From Betaproteobacteria bacterium (lineage in GTDB: Bacteria; Pseudomonadota; Gammaproteobacteria; Burkholderiales; SG8-39), in assembly GCA_009693435.1 (NCBI GenBank), contig SHXF01000068.1:1-22533 (forward strand): a stretch of 22,533 nt of DNA, written 5' to 3'. A model generated the notes under the pieces. It saw only the letters and a program-made list of their open reading frames with translations, was not told the origin of the DNA and did no database searches. Position numbers and translations under genes: made by a program. This document shows positions 1 through 7,733 of the stretch, piece by piece. Every line of letters starts with the position of its first letter. Positions within the stretch are counted from its first letter, which is position 1.

Positions 1-284
1 AGTCCGCGCAGCTGGTTCCAGTGCTGCGGTGATTCGGCCAGCAGCGTTACGTTCGGCGATTCCAGCCACGCGTCGATCTGATCGATGGCGAGGGCCAGCG
101 GTGTGGGAGGCTTGAAGATTCCGGGGTGGGTGACGATGGCAATGAATTCGTGTATGCAAGGCCATGGCAGCGCCCACTGTGCCCTGCCTTCGGCAAGCCC
201 GGTCACGCGCTCGCTGGCGGTCACGTGCCAATCGGATTCCTCGCGGTGCGCATAGACAAGAATATTGGTGTCGACCGCGATCAA
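1..284 (-). CDS. vapC: VapC-family PIN-domain toxin (3' part cut off by window edge)
   Basis: This is the N-terminal ~94 residues of a PIN-domain ribonuclease toxin. It is predicted to cleave RNA with Mg2+ or Mn2+ when it is not bound by its antitoxin. The start reads (TTG)IAVDTNILVYAH, the hallmark first PIN motif whose Asp (residue 5) is a metal ligand. A WALPWPCIHEF stretch follows, in which the Glu is the usual second acidic residue. The proposed start is TTG on the minus strand, sharing bases with the TGA stop of the upstream antitoxin gene (TTGA), so translation is probably coupled. The C-terminal acidic residues lie outside the window, so it cannot be judged whether the toxin is intact. 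The assignment rests on the motif and on the antitoxin neighbour. Confidence 0.85.
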   Translation of the reverse strand, partial: MIAVDTNILVYAHREESDWHVTASERVTGLAEGRAQWALPWPCIHEFIAIVTHPGIFKPPTPLALAIDQIDAWLESPNVTLLAESPQHWNQLRG

Positions 285-526
285 GTGCCGCGCCCTTCGT
301 AGGCCAGCTCCCGCAACTTGTCCCAGGAGGCGCCGCGCAGTGGCGCCTGCAGCCCCTCGCCGCGGAAGCTCGCCTTGCGCAGTTTGAACCGGCCAGCGTT
401 GCGCCGGCTTTGCAGGACCTGGCGCAGACCGCGCTCGACCAGTTCGCGCAGCGTTGTTCCGTCACGCAGGGCAGCGCGCCGTGCTTCCGCGAGCAGCGGT
501 TCGGGAATATCGATTGTTGTCTTCAT
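281..526 (-). CDS. vapB: VapB-family antitoxin
   Basis: This 81-residue protein begins MKTTIDIPEPLLAEAR, a typical ribbon-helix-helix start in which the beta strand (KTTIDI) would contact operator DNA. The C-terminal part (RKASFRGEGLQ, ending RELAYEGRGT) matches the toxin-wrapping tail common in DUF2191/VapB antitoxins. It is predicted to neutralise the downstream PIN toxin and to repress its own operon. A longer reading frame extends upstream, but the ATG at 526 is chosen because the family begins with MKTT and because an inverted repeat lies at this start. The stop overlaps the toxin's TTG start, the usual VapBC arrangement. Confidence 0.87.
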   Translation of the reverse strand: MKTTIDIPEPLLAEARRAALRDGTTLRELVERGLRQVLQSRRNAGRFKLRKASFRGEGLQAPLRGASWDKLRELAYEGRGT

Positions 527-540
527 ATTGCTAACAATAT
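525..540. promoter_or_regulatory. Inverted repeat at the vapB start, candidate autoregulatory operator
   Basis: ATATTG-CTAA-CAATAT is a perfect 6-bp inverted repeat with a 4-nt centre. It overlaps the first bases of vapB and the region just upstream. VapB-type antitoxins commonly bind such short palindromes at their own promoter. A second small repeat (AGTA-ACCA-TACT, 544-555) lies next to it. The role as operator is inferred from position. Confidence 0.5.
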
Positions 541-673
541 CATAGTAACCATACTGGTGGAGCTCAACGGTGCGGCCCTTGTTTACTATAATGGCAACAT
601 TGTGCAATGCTGAACCACCAGTGCTGAACCACAATTGCCCGACGCATCCAAATTTCCCCGCTGGAAGACCCAA

Positions 674-2077
674 ATGAGCAAACCGAACGCCGCCCCAGAC
701 ATTGCCGACCTGGTCGATGACCGGCCGTTCGACGCTGTATTTCGCGTCGACAAGCGCGTGTTTCTGGATCCCGGTCTGTTCGAACGCGAACTGCGGGCGA
801 TATTCGAAGGTGGCTGGGTGTTCCTGTGCCACGAAAGCCAGATCCGCTCGCCCGGCGATTACTTCACCGGGTTCATCGGCCGGCAACCGGTATTCGCACT
901 GCGCCAGAAGGATGGGTCCATAGGCGGCTTCCTCAATGCCTGTCCGCACCGTTCGTCGATGCTGCTTCCTTTGCGCCAGGGCGCGCTGAAGGGCAGCACC
1001 ATCACCTGCCGCCTGCATGGCTGGGTGTTCGGCGCGACCGGCAAGTGCATCAAGGTCAAGTTCGAGGATGGTGGCGGTTACGTGGGAGGAGAAGCATCGG
1101 GCGGAAAAGCGTCGGGTGAGCAGATCGATCTGATGCCGCTGGCTCGTATCCAGAGCTATCGGGGCTTCGTGTTTGCCAGCCTGAAGCGCGACGTGGCGGC
1201 GCTTGCGTCCCACCTTGGTGCGGCCGCGACATTCATCGACCTGCTCGTCGATCAGTCGCCCGACGGGGTGGAGCTGCTACGCGGCTCGTCCACCTACGTC
1301 TGCCGGCACAACTGGAAAATACAGGTGGAGAACGTGGTGGACGGCTATCACACGCCGACCCTGCATCGCGTATTCGCCAACACCATGATCCATCGCGAGA
1401 TGCGCGACGGCGTGCAGGGCATGCTCAAGACCGAAACCGGTCGCATCCTCGACAAGCCGGTCACCGGTTGCTATGACCTGGGCAACGGCCATGTCGCGAT
1501 CTGGACCGACCGTGCATCGCCCGAGGCGGCGCCGCTGTACCCTGCGACCGCGCGCATCGAGCGCAGTTTCGGAACGGAAAAGGCCAACTGGATGTTGCGG
1601 CGGGGCCGGAACATTCTGGTGTTTCCCAATCTGATCATCAATGACCTCGCCTCCACCCACATCCGCACCGTGCGCCCGCTGGGCGTGGACCAGTGCGAGA
1701 TCACCATCTGGTGCATCGCGCCGGTGGGCGAGCCCGCGGAGGCGCGCTACGCCCGGCTGCGCAAGTTCGAGGATTTTTTCCTCGTGACCGGCTTTGCAAC
1801 CTCGGACGACGTGGCGTCGCTCGACTGCGTGCAGACCGGATCGCAGGCCACGGCGCGCCAGTGGACCGATTATTCGCGGGGCATGGCCACGGTTGTCCAG
1901 GGCGCGGATGCGGCGGCGCGCGAACTGGGCTTCGAACCGGTGACGAGCAATTCCAGTTTCGACCACGAGACCTCCAACCACGGCATATACCGGCACTGGA
2001 CGCGGGTCATGGGTGCGGATTCGGGTGCGGATTCGGGTGCGCATTCGGGCGCGCATTCGCGGGCGCAGATACGATGA
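674..2077 (+). CDS. Aromatic-ring-hydroxylating dioxygenase, large (alpha) subunit, benzoate/anthranilate type
   Basis: This 467-residue Rieske non-haem iron oxygenase alpha subunit would insert both atoms of O2 into an aromatic acid. The Rieske [2Fe-2S] ligands are C90-P-H92 and C112-RL-H115, in the order CPHR...CRLHGW. The catalytic domain carries NWKIQVENVVDGYH with D223, H226 and H231, and an Asp pair near 378-379 (TSDDVASLD) that could supply the carboxylate iron ligand. The N-terminal stretch (FRVDKRVFLDP, GDYFTGFIGRQPV) resembles BenA, AntA and XylX. The start is the ATG at 674, preceded by GGAAG, rather than an in-frame TTG at 635. The C-terminus ends in an odd GADS/GAHS repeat tail. 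The beta subunit gene overlaps by 4 bp. No reductase (BenC-like) gene is present in the window. The substrate is unknown. Confidence 0.9.
   Translation: MSKPNAAPDIADLVDDRPFDAVFRVDKRVFLDPGLFERELRAIFEGGWVFLCHESQIRSPGDYFTGFIGRQPVFALRQKDGSIGGFLNACPHRSSMLLPLRQGALKGSTITCRLHGWVFGATGKCIKVKFEDGGGYVGGEASGGKASGEQIDLMPLARIQSYRGFVFASLKRDVAALASHLGAAATFIDLLVDQSPDGVELLRGSSTYVCRHNWKIQVENVVDGYHTPTLHRVFANTMIHREMRDGVQGMLKTETGRILDKPVTGCYDLGNGHVAIWTDRASPEAAPLYPATARIERSFGTEKANWMLRRGRNILVFPNLIINDLASTHIRTVRPLGVDQCEITIWCIAPVGEPAEARYARLRKFEDFFLVTGFATSDDVASLDCVQTGSQATARQWTDYSRGMATVVQGADAAARELGFEPVTSNSSFDHETSNHGIYRHWTRVMGADSGADSGAHSGAHSRAQIR
2011..2058 (+). repeat. Four tandem 12-bp units inside the 3' end of the dioxygenase alpha gene
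   Basis: Four near-identical units of the form gggtgcg(g/c)attc run in tandem (2011-2022, 2023-2034, 2035-2046, 2047-2058). The reading frame stays open and yields GADS-GADS-GAHS-GAHS just before the stop. Because the unit is a multiple of three, copy number can change without a frameshift. It was probably produced by replication slippage. Confidence 0.9.
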
Positions 2078-2568
2078 ATACCGTTGAGTTGCATCATGAG
2101 GTGGCGCAATTCATCGGACTCGAGGCGCGCTTGCTCGACCAGCGGCGCTGGCAGGCGTGGCTGGCCCTGTTCGCGGAAGACATTGTGTACTGGGTGCCGG
2201 CGTGGGCCACGGAAAGCGAACTCACCGCCGACCCGCGCAATGAACTGAGCATGATCTACATCCGCGGGCGCGGCGGACTGGAAGACCGGATTTTTCGCAT
2301 CGAGTCGGGCGATTCGTTCGCCTCGGTTCCGCTCGACCGGACAGCGCATGTCATCGGCAGCGTGACGGCGCGACCGGGGGAGGGAGCGGATATCGAAGCC
2401 GAGGCGGGCTGGATCTGCCATTCGTTCGGCAGCCGCGGATCGCGAACCCTGGCCGGGCAATACGATTACACGCTGCGGCGCAGCGGTGAGGGTCTGCGCA
2501 TCGCGCGCAAGCGCGTGGTACTGATCGATGACAAGCTGGAAGGCCCGGTCGACATCTACCATATCTGA
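2074..2568 (+). CDS. Aromatic-ring-hydroxylating dioxygenase, small (beta) subunit
   Basis: This 164-residue protein of the SnoaL/NTF2-like fold is the structural beta subunit that forms an alpha3-beta3 hexamer with the upstream Rieske subunit. Family signs are the N-terminal helix-rich part (VAQFIGLEARLLDQRRWQAW), followed by LFAEDIVYWVPAW, the Arg-rich middle (EDRIFRI) and the terminal VVLIDDKLEGPVDIYHI. The length matches BenB and AntB (about 160 residues). Its ATG overlaps the alpha-subunit stop as ATGA, implying coupled translation and stoichiometric production. Beta subunits usually carry no cofactor. Confidence 0.9.
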   Translation: MNTVELHHEVAQFIGLEARLLDQRRWQAWLALFAEDIVYWVPAWATESELTADPRNELSMIYIRGRGGLEDRIFRIESGDSFASVPLDRTAHVIGSVTARPGEGADIEAEAGWICHSFGSRGSRTLAGQYDYTLRRSGEGLRIARKRVVLIDDKLEGPVDIYHI

Positions 2569-2605
2569 CCGGGGCAGGCGCACTGACACGTCGCTGAGCA
2601 GTCGG

Positions 2606-2619
2606 CGAATCGCGATTCG
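2606..2619. promoter_or_regulatory. Perfect 14-bp palindrome upstream of the Bug protein gene
   Basis: CGAATCGCGATTCG is fully self-complementary. It sits in the 72-bp gap between the beta-subunit stop and the TTG start at 2641. It could be a regulator binding site or a small mRNA structure near the ribosome binding site. No regulator gene is nearby, so the role is open. Confidence 0.35.
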
Positions 2620-2640
2620 AAATACACCAGGGAGCGGAAC

Positions 2641-3624
2641 TTGACCTCGACCATCCGGCACGTGCAGGCCCTCGCCGTCATCGCCATGCTTGCCGGATCC
2701 TGTATCGCCGCATACGCGCAGGATGTCTTCCCGAGCAGGCCCATCAAAGTGATCGTGCCGGTCACCGGCGGCACCATGGATCTGCTGGCGCGATTGGTGG
2801 CGCCAAAATTGTCGGAAGCGCTGGGCCAGCCGGTGCTGGTCGAGAACCGGCCGGGCGCCGGCGGTTCCATCGCCACCGACTTCGTCGCCAAAGGTCCGGC
2901 CGACGGCTATACCCTGCTGATCGGTTCGACCGGCGCGATCGCGATCAACGTCACCCTGCAGAAGAACCTGCCCTACGATCCGGTGCGGGACCTCGCCCCC
3001 ATCACCAATGCCGTGATGGGCGCCCAGTTGCTGGTCGTGCACAAGAGCGTGCCGGTCGCAACCGTGGCGGAACTGGTCGCGCATGCGAAAGCGCGTGCCG
3101 GGCAAATGAGCTACGGCTCCATCGGCGTGGGCACGGCCTCGCACCTCACCATGGAAATGTTCAAGTCGGCAGCCGGGATGAATCTGGTGCATGTGCCGTA
3201 CAAGGGGGCGGGGCCGGCGATGACCGACCTGATCGGCGGGCACTTGCACGCCGGCTTTTTTGTCGCGTCGAACGCACTGCCCCACATCAAATCCGGGACG
3301 CTGAAGGCGCTGGCCTCGACCGGCCGCAAGCGCATAGTCGCGTTGCCGGGCGTGCCGACCATGATCGAATCGGGGTTTCAGGACTTCGAGGCGATTGCCT
3401 GGATCGGCTTTCTCGCGCGGGCCGGCACGCCGGCGCCGCTGCTGGATCGCCTCCATGGCGAGATCGTGCGCATTCTGGCGACTCCGGAGGTGCGGGACAA
3501 ACTGGTCGCCGAAGAGTTCGAGGTCATCGGCAGCTCGCGCGACGAATTCGGCAGCCTGATACGCTCCGAAATACTGAGATGGGGCACGGTCATCAAACAG
3601 ATCGGCGCGGTCGGGTCGGGCTGA
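2641..3624 (+). CDS. Bug/TctC-family tripartite tricarboxylate transporter substrate-binding protein
   Basis: This 327-residue periplasmic binding protein is predicted to capture a small carboxylate. Residues 1-25 form a Sec signal peptide with probable cleavage after AYA. The mature protein opens with the Bug signature FPSRPIKVIVPV, then LARLVAPKLSEALGQPVLVENRPGAGG and KNLPYDPVRDLAPI, all typical of the family. The start is TTG at 2641, chosen because AGGGAGCGG stands just upstream and it yields a complete signal peptide. Known relatives such as TphC serve aromatic dicarboxylate uptake. The gene follows the dioxygenase subunits in the same direction, so it may import their substrate. No TctA or TctB membrane genes are in the window, so any transporter partner must be encoded elsewhere. 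Confidence 0.9.
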   Translation: MTSTIRHVQALAVIAMLAGSCIAAYAQDVFPSRPIKVIVPVTGGTMDLLARLVAPKLSEALGQPVLVENRPGAGGSIATDFVAKGPADGYTLLIGSTGAIAINVTLQKNLPYDPVRDLAPITNAVMGAQLLVVHKSVPVATVAELVAHAKARAGQMSYGSIGVGTASHLTMEMFKSAAGMNLVHVPYKGAGPAMTDLIGGHLHAGFFVASNALPHIKSGTLKALASTGRKRIVALPGVPTMIESGFQDFEAIAWIGFLARAGTPAPLLDRLHGEIVRILATPEVRDKLVAEEFEVIGSSRDEFGSLIRSEILRWGTVIKQIGAVGSG

Positions 3625-3644
3625 GCGCAGTATCGGGATTCAAA

Positions 3645-3680
3645 GGCCAAAGGTCTTGGCCGCACGCGGCGCCGGCGTGC
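3645..3680. terminator. Two small hairpins between convergent genes, candidate terminator
   Basis: The 78-bp gap between the Bug gene (plus) and the ABC ATPase gene (minus) holds GGCCAA-aggtc-TTGGCC (3645-3661) and immediately afterwards GCACGC-ggcgccg-GCGTGC (3662-3680). Both stems are perfect 6-bp inverted repeats. Neither has a T-run, so intrinsic termination is uncertain. Placement between convergent genes is the main support. Confidence 0.4.
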
Positions 3681-3702
3681 ACGCAGCGGTGCGTCCCCTT
3701 CG

Positions 3703-4500
3703 TCAGGCCCGTTCCTCGGCCTCCACCTGTATGAGCTCCTGCTTCAGCAGGTGCCAGATCTCGCGCCGATAGCGCACGAATCGCTCGCTCGCCTTGACCT
3801 CCTCCTCATCGCGCCAGCGCGGGCGCGGCAGGTCGACGTCTATGGTGCGCAGGATGCGTCCTGGACGGGCGCTGAACATGACGATCCTGTCGGAGAGAAA
3901 AATCGCCTCTTCGATGCTGTGGGTGACGAAGATGACTGTCTTGCGATCGACCTCGAGGAGCTTGAGCAACTCCAGTTGCAGCAACTCACGGATTTGCGGA
4001 TCGAGCGCGCCGAACGGTTCGTCCATGAAGAGATAGGCGGGCGCCGTGGCCAGCGCGCGCGCCAGGCCGATGCGTTGCTTCATGCCGCCGGACAACTGGT
4101 GCGGAAAGTAGCCCGCAAAATGTTCCAGTCCGACCAGTTTTAGCGTCTCCTCCGCCCGGCGCCGCCGCGCCTCGCGCGGCACGCCCTGGACCTCCAGCGC
4201 GAATTCGATGTTCTTCTGCGCATTGCGCCAGGGTAGCAGATTGAATTCCTGGAACACCATGGCGCGGCCCAGGCTGGGCCGGCGCACCACCGCGCCGTCG
4301 ATCTTCACCGTGCCCGAACCGGGCGTCACCAGGCCGGCGAGGATGCGCAACAGCGTGGTCTTGCCGCATCCGCTGGGCCCGAGGAAGGAGACGAACGAGC
4401 CCTCGGCGATGGTGAGCGACACGTCGTCCAGCACCGGCAATGGTTCTTGGCCGCCGTCGAAGCGTGCGAAGTGGTGGCTGACGTTTGAGACCTCTATCAC
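3703..4500 (-). CDS. ABC transporter ATP-binding protein, nitrate/sulfonate/taurine importer type
   Basis: This 265-residue ATPase would power the importer formed with the permease at 5811-6665. Walker A is GPSGCGKTT (41-49). The Q-loop glutamine is near residue 84 (MVFQEFNLLPW). The signature is LSGGMKQR (136-143), Walker B and its catalytic Glu are YLFMDEP (156-162), and the switch His is H194 (FVTHSIEEA). The set is intact, and the sequence resembles SsuB, TauB and NrtD. The start is GTG at 4500, with GAGAAG upstream. It is the last gene of the minus-strand block, 33 bp after the M24-fold gene. Confidence 0.94.
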   Translation of the reverse strand: MIEVSNVSHHFARFDGGQEPLPVLDDVSLTIAEGSFVSFLGPSGCGKTTLLRILAGLVTPGSGTVKIDGAVVRRPSLGRAMVFQEFNLLPWRNAQKNIEFALEVQGVPREARRRRAEETLKLVGLEHFAGYFPHQLSGGMKQRIGLARALATAPAYLFMDEPFGALDPQIRELLQLELLKLLEVDRKTVIFVTHSIEEAIFLSDRIVMFSARPGRILRTIDVDLPRPRWRDEEEVKASERFVRYRREIWHLLKQELIQVEAEERA

Positions 4501-4533
4501 CGTTCTTCTCCGATCCTGCCCGTAGGGTCGCGC

Positions 4534-5739
4534 TCAGCCGATGACGGCGAGCGCCATCTTGCGACGTCCGAGCCGTTCTGCGCCACTGGCGGTGACCACC
4601 ACGGTGTCGCCGATCTGCGCCGACGGTCCTTTTTGCAGGGACAGCACGCGCGGCTTGAGGATGAAGGTCATTCCCGCCTGCAGTTCGATCTGGCGGAACC
4701 GGGCGACGTCGGCGTCCCCCAGGAGCGCCGGGCTCTCGTCGCCCAGGCCGCGCGCGTGCATCATCGGGTGCGCCCACCTGCAGCGTCCCTTGCCTTCGCG
4801 CTCTACGGTCTGCAAGTAGGTATCCATCAACGTCCCCAGCGTCTCGCCCGGGCGCATTTTCGCGAGCACGTTATCGAAGCAGGCGAGCGCGATGCGCAGC
4901 ATTTCGGAATATTGGCTGGAGGGCTTGCCGATGCTGACAGGCGCCACCGATTGCGCCGAATAACCGGCGTAGCGCGCCTCGATTTCGTTGACGATCAGAT
5001 CGCCTTTCGCGAGGGTGCGATCGGTGGTGACGAACTGCCCGTGCCCGAGATCGCGCCCGCTCGCGAATATCAGCAGCGACGGCTGTTCCCCGCCGTTCTC
5101 GAGCATGGTGTGCACCAGCTTGGCGTAGAGGCGCCGCTCCGTGATTCCCGGCCGCGCCGTCCGTATCATGGCTGCGATCATTTTCTCTATGATCGCCTCC
5201 GACTGCCGCATCAGCTGGATTTCCTCCTCGCTCTTGACCGAGCGCAGATCCTGGATGAGCGCGGTCGCGTTCACCAGTTCGGCGGCGGGGAAGGCGGCCT
5301 GCAATTTCATGACCGTGGTATACGGCACGATGCCGTCGGGGGCACGGGTCAATCCGGCAAGGCCCGATACGCCGATGCGCTTGGGCGGGGTTTTCATTTC
5401 CTTCAGCCGCTCGATGGCGTTGTCGGCCCAGTGGTTGCGCCCGTCGCGGATGTCCTTCACCCAGTTCTGCGCCCGCTTCCAGAAGTCCGCGCGATTGAAT
5501 ACGTACGCGGTCACGCTGCCTTCGCGCGGAAAAACGGTGAGCGTCTCGGTGCCGAAGCCGCCTATGGTCGTGATGTAGCGGGAATCCGCCATCATCTGTT
5601 CCCAGCGGCTGACATTCGCGGGGAGTATCAGCGCGTCGAGGCCCTGCGCGTCCATGCGCTTGCGCACCAGCCGGTAGCGGCGGTCCCGCTCCTTGAGCGT
5701 AAGCCTTGGCAGCTCGACTGTCTCTTTGCCTGTCGACAT
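4534..5739 (-). CDS. M24/creatinase-fold protein lacking the usual metal ligands
   Basis: This 401-residue protein has the two-domain layout of Xaa-Pro aminopeptidase and creatinase: an N-terminal creatinase-N-like domain (~20-165) and a C-terminal pita-bread domain (~175-395). The five metal ligands of M24 metallopeptidases appear replaced. The first Asp aligns with E252, the second with Q263, and the two Glu positions with K362 (FILKPRV) and G377 (QIGDTVVV). Histidines H233 (LGHGQF) and H324/H328 remain, and H233 lines up with the creatinase catalytic His. It may therefore be a metal-free C-N hydrolase of creatinase style, or a non-catalytic protein. The start is the ATG at 5739, with GGGGAGAG upstream; the open frame extending further upstream overlaps the permease gene. 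Its position between permease and ATPase suggests that it acts on the imported compound. Confidence 0.82.
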   Translation of the reverse strand: MSTGKETVELPRLTLKERDRRYRLVRKRMDAQGLDALILPANVSRWEQMMADSRYITTIGGFGTETLTVFPREGSVTAYVFNRADFWKRAQNWVKDIRDGRNHWADNAIERLKEMKTPPKRIGVSGLAGLTRAPDGIVPYTTVMKLQAAFPAAELVNATALIQDLRSVKSEEEIQLMRQSEAIIEKMIAAMIRTARPGITERRLYAKLVHTMLENGGEQPSLLIFASGRDLGHGQFVTTDRTLAKGDLIVNEIEARYAGYSAQSVAPVSIGKPSSQYSEMLRIALACFDNVLAKMRPGETLGTLMDTYLQTVEREGKGRCRWAHPMMHARGLGDESPALLGDADVARFRQIELQAGMTFILKPRVLSLQKGPSAQIGDTVVVTASGAERLGRRKMALAVIG

Positions 5740-5810
5740 GAATCTCTCCCCTTGTTCCCGGTTCATTCCTGTATGGCGGTCTTGCCCGCGACGCAGGCTG
5801 GCCCGACCGC

Positions 5811-6665
5811 TTATCGGTCTGCCGAGTGATCGACCCAGGGCGTGATCCAGCGCTCTGCACTGCGCATCAGCGAATTCAGCACGATGCCCGTCCCCGCAAG
5901 TATCCCCACCCCCACGAAGATCATCGCCGTGTCGTAGGAAGCGCCTGCCTGGAATATCAGGTACCCGAGCCCGGCCGTCGCCGCGTACAACTCGGCCACC
6001 ACCACCATGATCAGCACCCGCCCTATGGCAAGGCGCATGCCTGCGATGATGAACGGCAGCGCACCCGGCCCGATGATCTTGACCAGGATCTGCAGCTCGC
6101 TTGCGGTGAACGAGCGCGCAGTCTCGATCAGCCGCCGGTCGACCATGGATACGCCTGCCTCGGTGTTGATGATGATGACGAAAACCGCGCCGAGGAATAC
6201 CAGCGCGATCTTGGATGCCACGCCGATGCCCAGCCAGATGATGAGCAGCGGCAGGAAGGCGACCGTCGGCGAGGAGTACTTCGCCATGATGAAGGGCTCG
6301 AGCGTGTCGCGCGCCAGGCGGTTTCGCCCCATGAAGGTGCCGAGCGGCACGCCGACGAGGACAGAGAGTGCGAATCCCCAGAAGGCAATCTCCCCGCTCG
6401 CCCCCATGTGCTGCCAGATGCTGCCGTCGGCAAATACTTCGACGAGGCGCTGAGCCACCAGTGTGGGGCTGGAAAGAAACAGCGGGTTGACGCCGCCGCC
6501 GCGAACCGACCACTCCCACACCGAGAAAAACAATACGATGGCGATGGTGCGGGTGATCCCGGTCCGGTGCCGCTTCCAGATTCGAGCGGCCAGGTCCGGA
6601 GAACCCTGACTGTCGGTGGCGCGCGATGCACCCCCGGTTGCACCGGCGACGGTGGCTTTCGCCAT
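5811..6665 (-). CDS. ABC transporter permease, SsuC/TauC-like
   Basis: This 284-residue inner-membrane protein of the BPD_transp_1 family has about six hydrophobic segments after a basic N-terminal stretch. The first is around TIAIVLFFSVWEW. The cytoplasmic EAA loop that docks the ATPase is visible as ETARSFTASELQILVKI followed by GALPFIIAGMR. It would form the homodimeric pore of the importer. It lies 23 bp after the binding-protein gene and 71 bp before the M24-fold gene. The substrate class (nitrate, sulfonate, taurine or other small anions and amines) cannot be narrowed from the permease alone. Confidence 0.93.
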   Translation of the reverse strand: MAKATVAGATGGASRATDSQGSPDLAARIWKRHRTGITRTIAIVLFFSVWEWSVRGGGVNPLFLSSPTLVAQRLVEVFADGSIWQHMGASGEIAFWGFALSVLVGVPLGTFMGRNRLARDTLEPFIMAKYSSPTVAFLPLLIIWLGIGVASKIALVFLGAVFVIIINTEAGVSMVDRRLIETARSFTASELQILVKIIGPGALPFIIAGMRLAIGRVLIMVVVAELYAATAGLGYLIFQAGASYDTAMIFVGVGILAGTGIVLNSLMRSAERWITPWVDHSADR

Positions 6666-6688
6666 GATGATTCTGTGAACGGTCCGGT

Positions 6689-7699
6689 CTAGCGCGACGG
6701 CTTCCAGCCGGCGGCCTTGAGGTCGCGGTTGACTTCGTGCGCCATGCTGAAATCGTAGATCTCGGTGAGCGGCCGGATCTTGTCCTTGGCGACATTGACC
6801 AGCTGGGCGCGCACGTCGGTGTCCAGCCGCTGCAATTCATCAGTGATCGTACCGTCCACGGTGCGACTGGCGATTATTTCATCGTATTCGGTGCTCATCG
6901 CGCGCCTGTCTCGTTTCGGATTGTATTTCATCAGCATGCTTATCGATTCCTCGCGAAAAGCCGCAGCGTAATAGTGGCCCTTGATGCTGGCGCGCACGAA
7001 TCGTTTGATGCGCTCGCGGTCCTTCTTGATATTTGCATCGGCGATGGCGACGCCGGTATAGGGCATCTGGATGTTATCGAACATGTCGTAGAGCAGATGC
7101 CCTTTGGGTGCGGTACCAGAGACGCGCAGTTGCGCCGTTTCAACACGGGTGAGTATGACCACCGGCAGCGAACCCGAGGAGATCGCGGCAAACCGGCCCG
7201 CGCCGAAACCCAGCGGCGTGAAACTGACGGCATTCGGATCCAGGCCGCTTTTCATCAGGGCCACGCGCATGCCGACTTCGAAGGTATCGCCGCGCGTCTG
7301 GATGCCTATCGTTTTCCCCTTGATGTCGGCGATCGTCTTGATATCGGGCGTCGTCGACCAGACTTGATAGGGCAGCCGGTTCCACGGGAAATAGAGGAGT
7401 TTCAGCGGAGCGCCCTTGAGGATGGCGCTCAACGCCGACGAGCCCGAGGTGTTGAATTCCAGATCGCCGGAAATCAGCGCCGGGGTCGCCACACCGCCGC
7501 CCGCAAGCACCATCTCTATCTCGAAGCCCTCTTCCCTGAAGTAGCCTTTTTCAATAGCGGCAATGTACGTGACGTAGTTGGCCTGCACCTCCGCAAACGA
7601 CATCTTGACCTTCTCCACCGCGCGAGCGTCCGCGCCGGGCAGCGCGAACGCAAGCAGTGCCGCGGCGGAAGCCGAGCGCAAAAATCCCGTAAAACTCAT
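6689..7699 (-). CDS. ABC transporter substrate-binding protein, NMT1/SsuA-like
   Basis: This 336-residue periplasmic binding protein has a signal peptide covering about residues 1-27 (a hydrophobic AALLAFALPGADARA run). The mature part holds NMT1-family features: IAAIEKGYFREEGFEIEMV, then LISGDLEFNTSGSSALSAIL and IKGKTIGIQTRGDTFEVGM. It would deliver ligand to the permease encoded 23 bp downstream. The ATG at 7699 is preceded by GCGAGGCGATTC, a good ribosome binding site. The bicupin gene ends 34 bp upstream, so the two are probably co-transcribed. Confidence 0.92.
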   Translation of the reverse strand: MSFTGFLRSASAAALLAFALPGADARAVEKVKMSFAEVQANYVTYIAAIEKGYFREEGFEIEMVLAGGGVATPALISGDLEFNTSGSSALSAILKGAPLKLLYFPWNRLPYQVWSTTPDIKTIADIKGKTIGIQTRGDTFEVGMRVALMKSGLDPNAVSFTPLGFGAGRFAAISSGSLPVVILTRVETAQLRVSGTAPKGHLLYDMFDNIQMPYTGVAIADANIKKDRERIKRFVRASIKGHYYAAAFREESISMLMKYNPKRDRRAMSTEYDEIIASRTVDGTITDELQRLDTDVRAQLVNVAKDKIRPLTEIYDFSMAHEVNRDLKAAGWKPSR

Positions 7700-7733
7700 G
7701 AATCGCCTCGCTTTGAAATTGCCGTGGCGCGCC

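Noticed and set aside
587..592. TATAAT as a promoter for the first Rieske gene
   Set aside because: The -10 hexamer is perfect, but no acceptable -35 was found 16-18 bp upstream. It is not listed as a feature, although it may still be used with an activator.
281..1213. Long minus-strand open frame upstream of and including vapB
   Set aside because: Most of it lies antisense to the dioxygenase gene. Only the last 81 residues look like a protein family, starting at the MKTT methionine.
5826..6692. Plus-strand open frame across the ABC permease gene
   Set aside because: It is opposite a clear permease and shows no domain, membrane segment or signal peptide.
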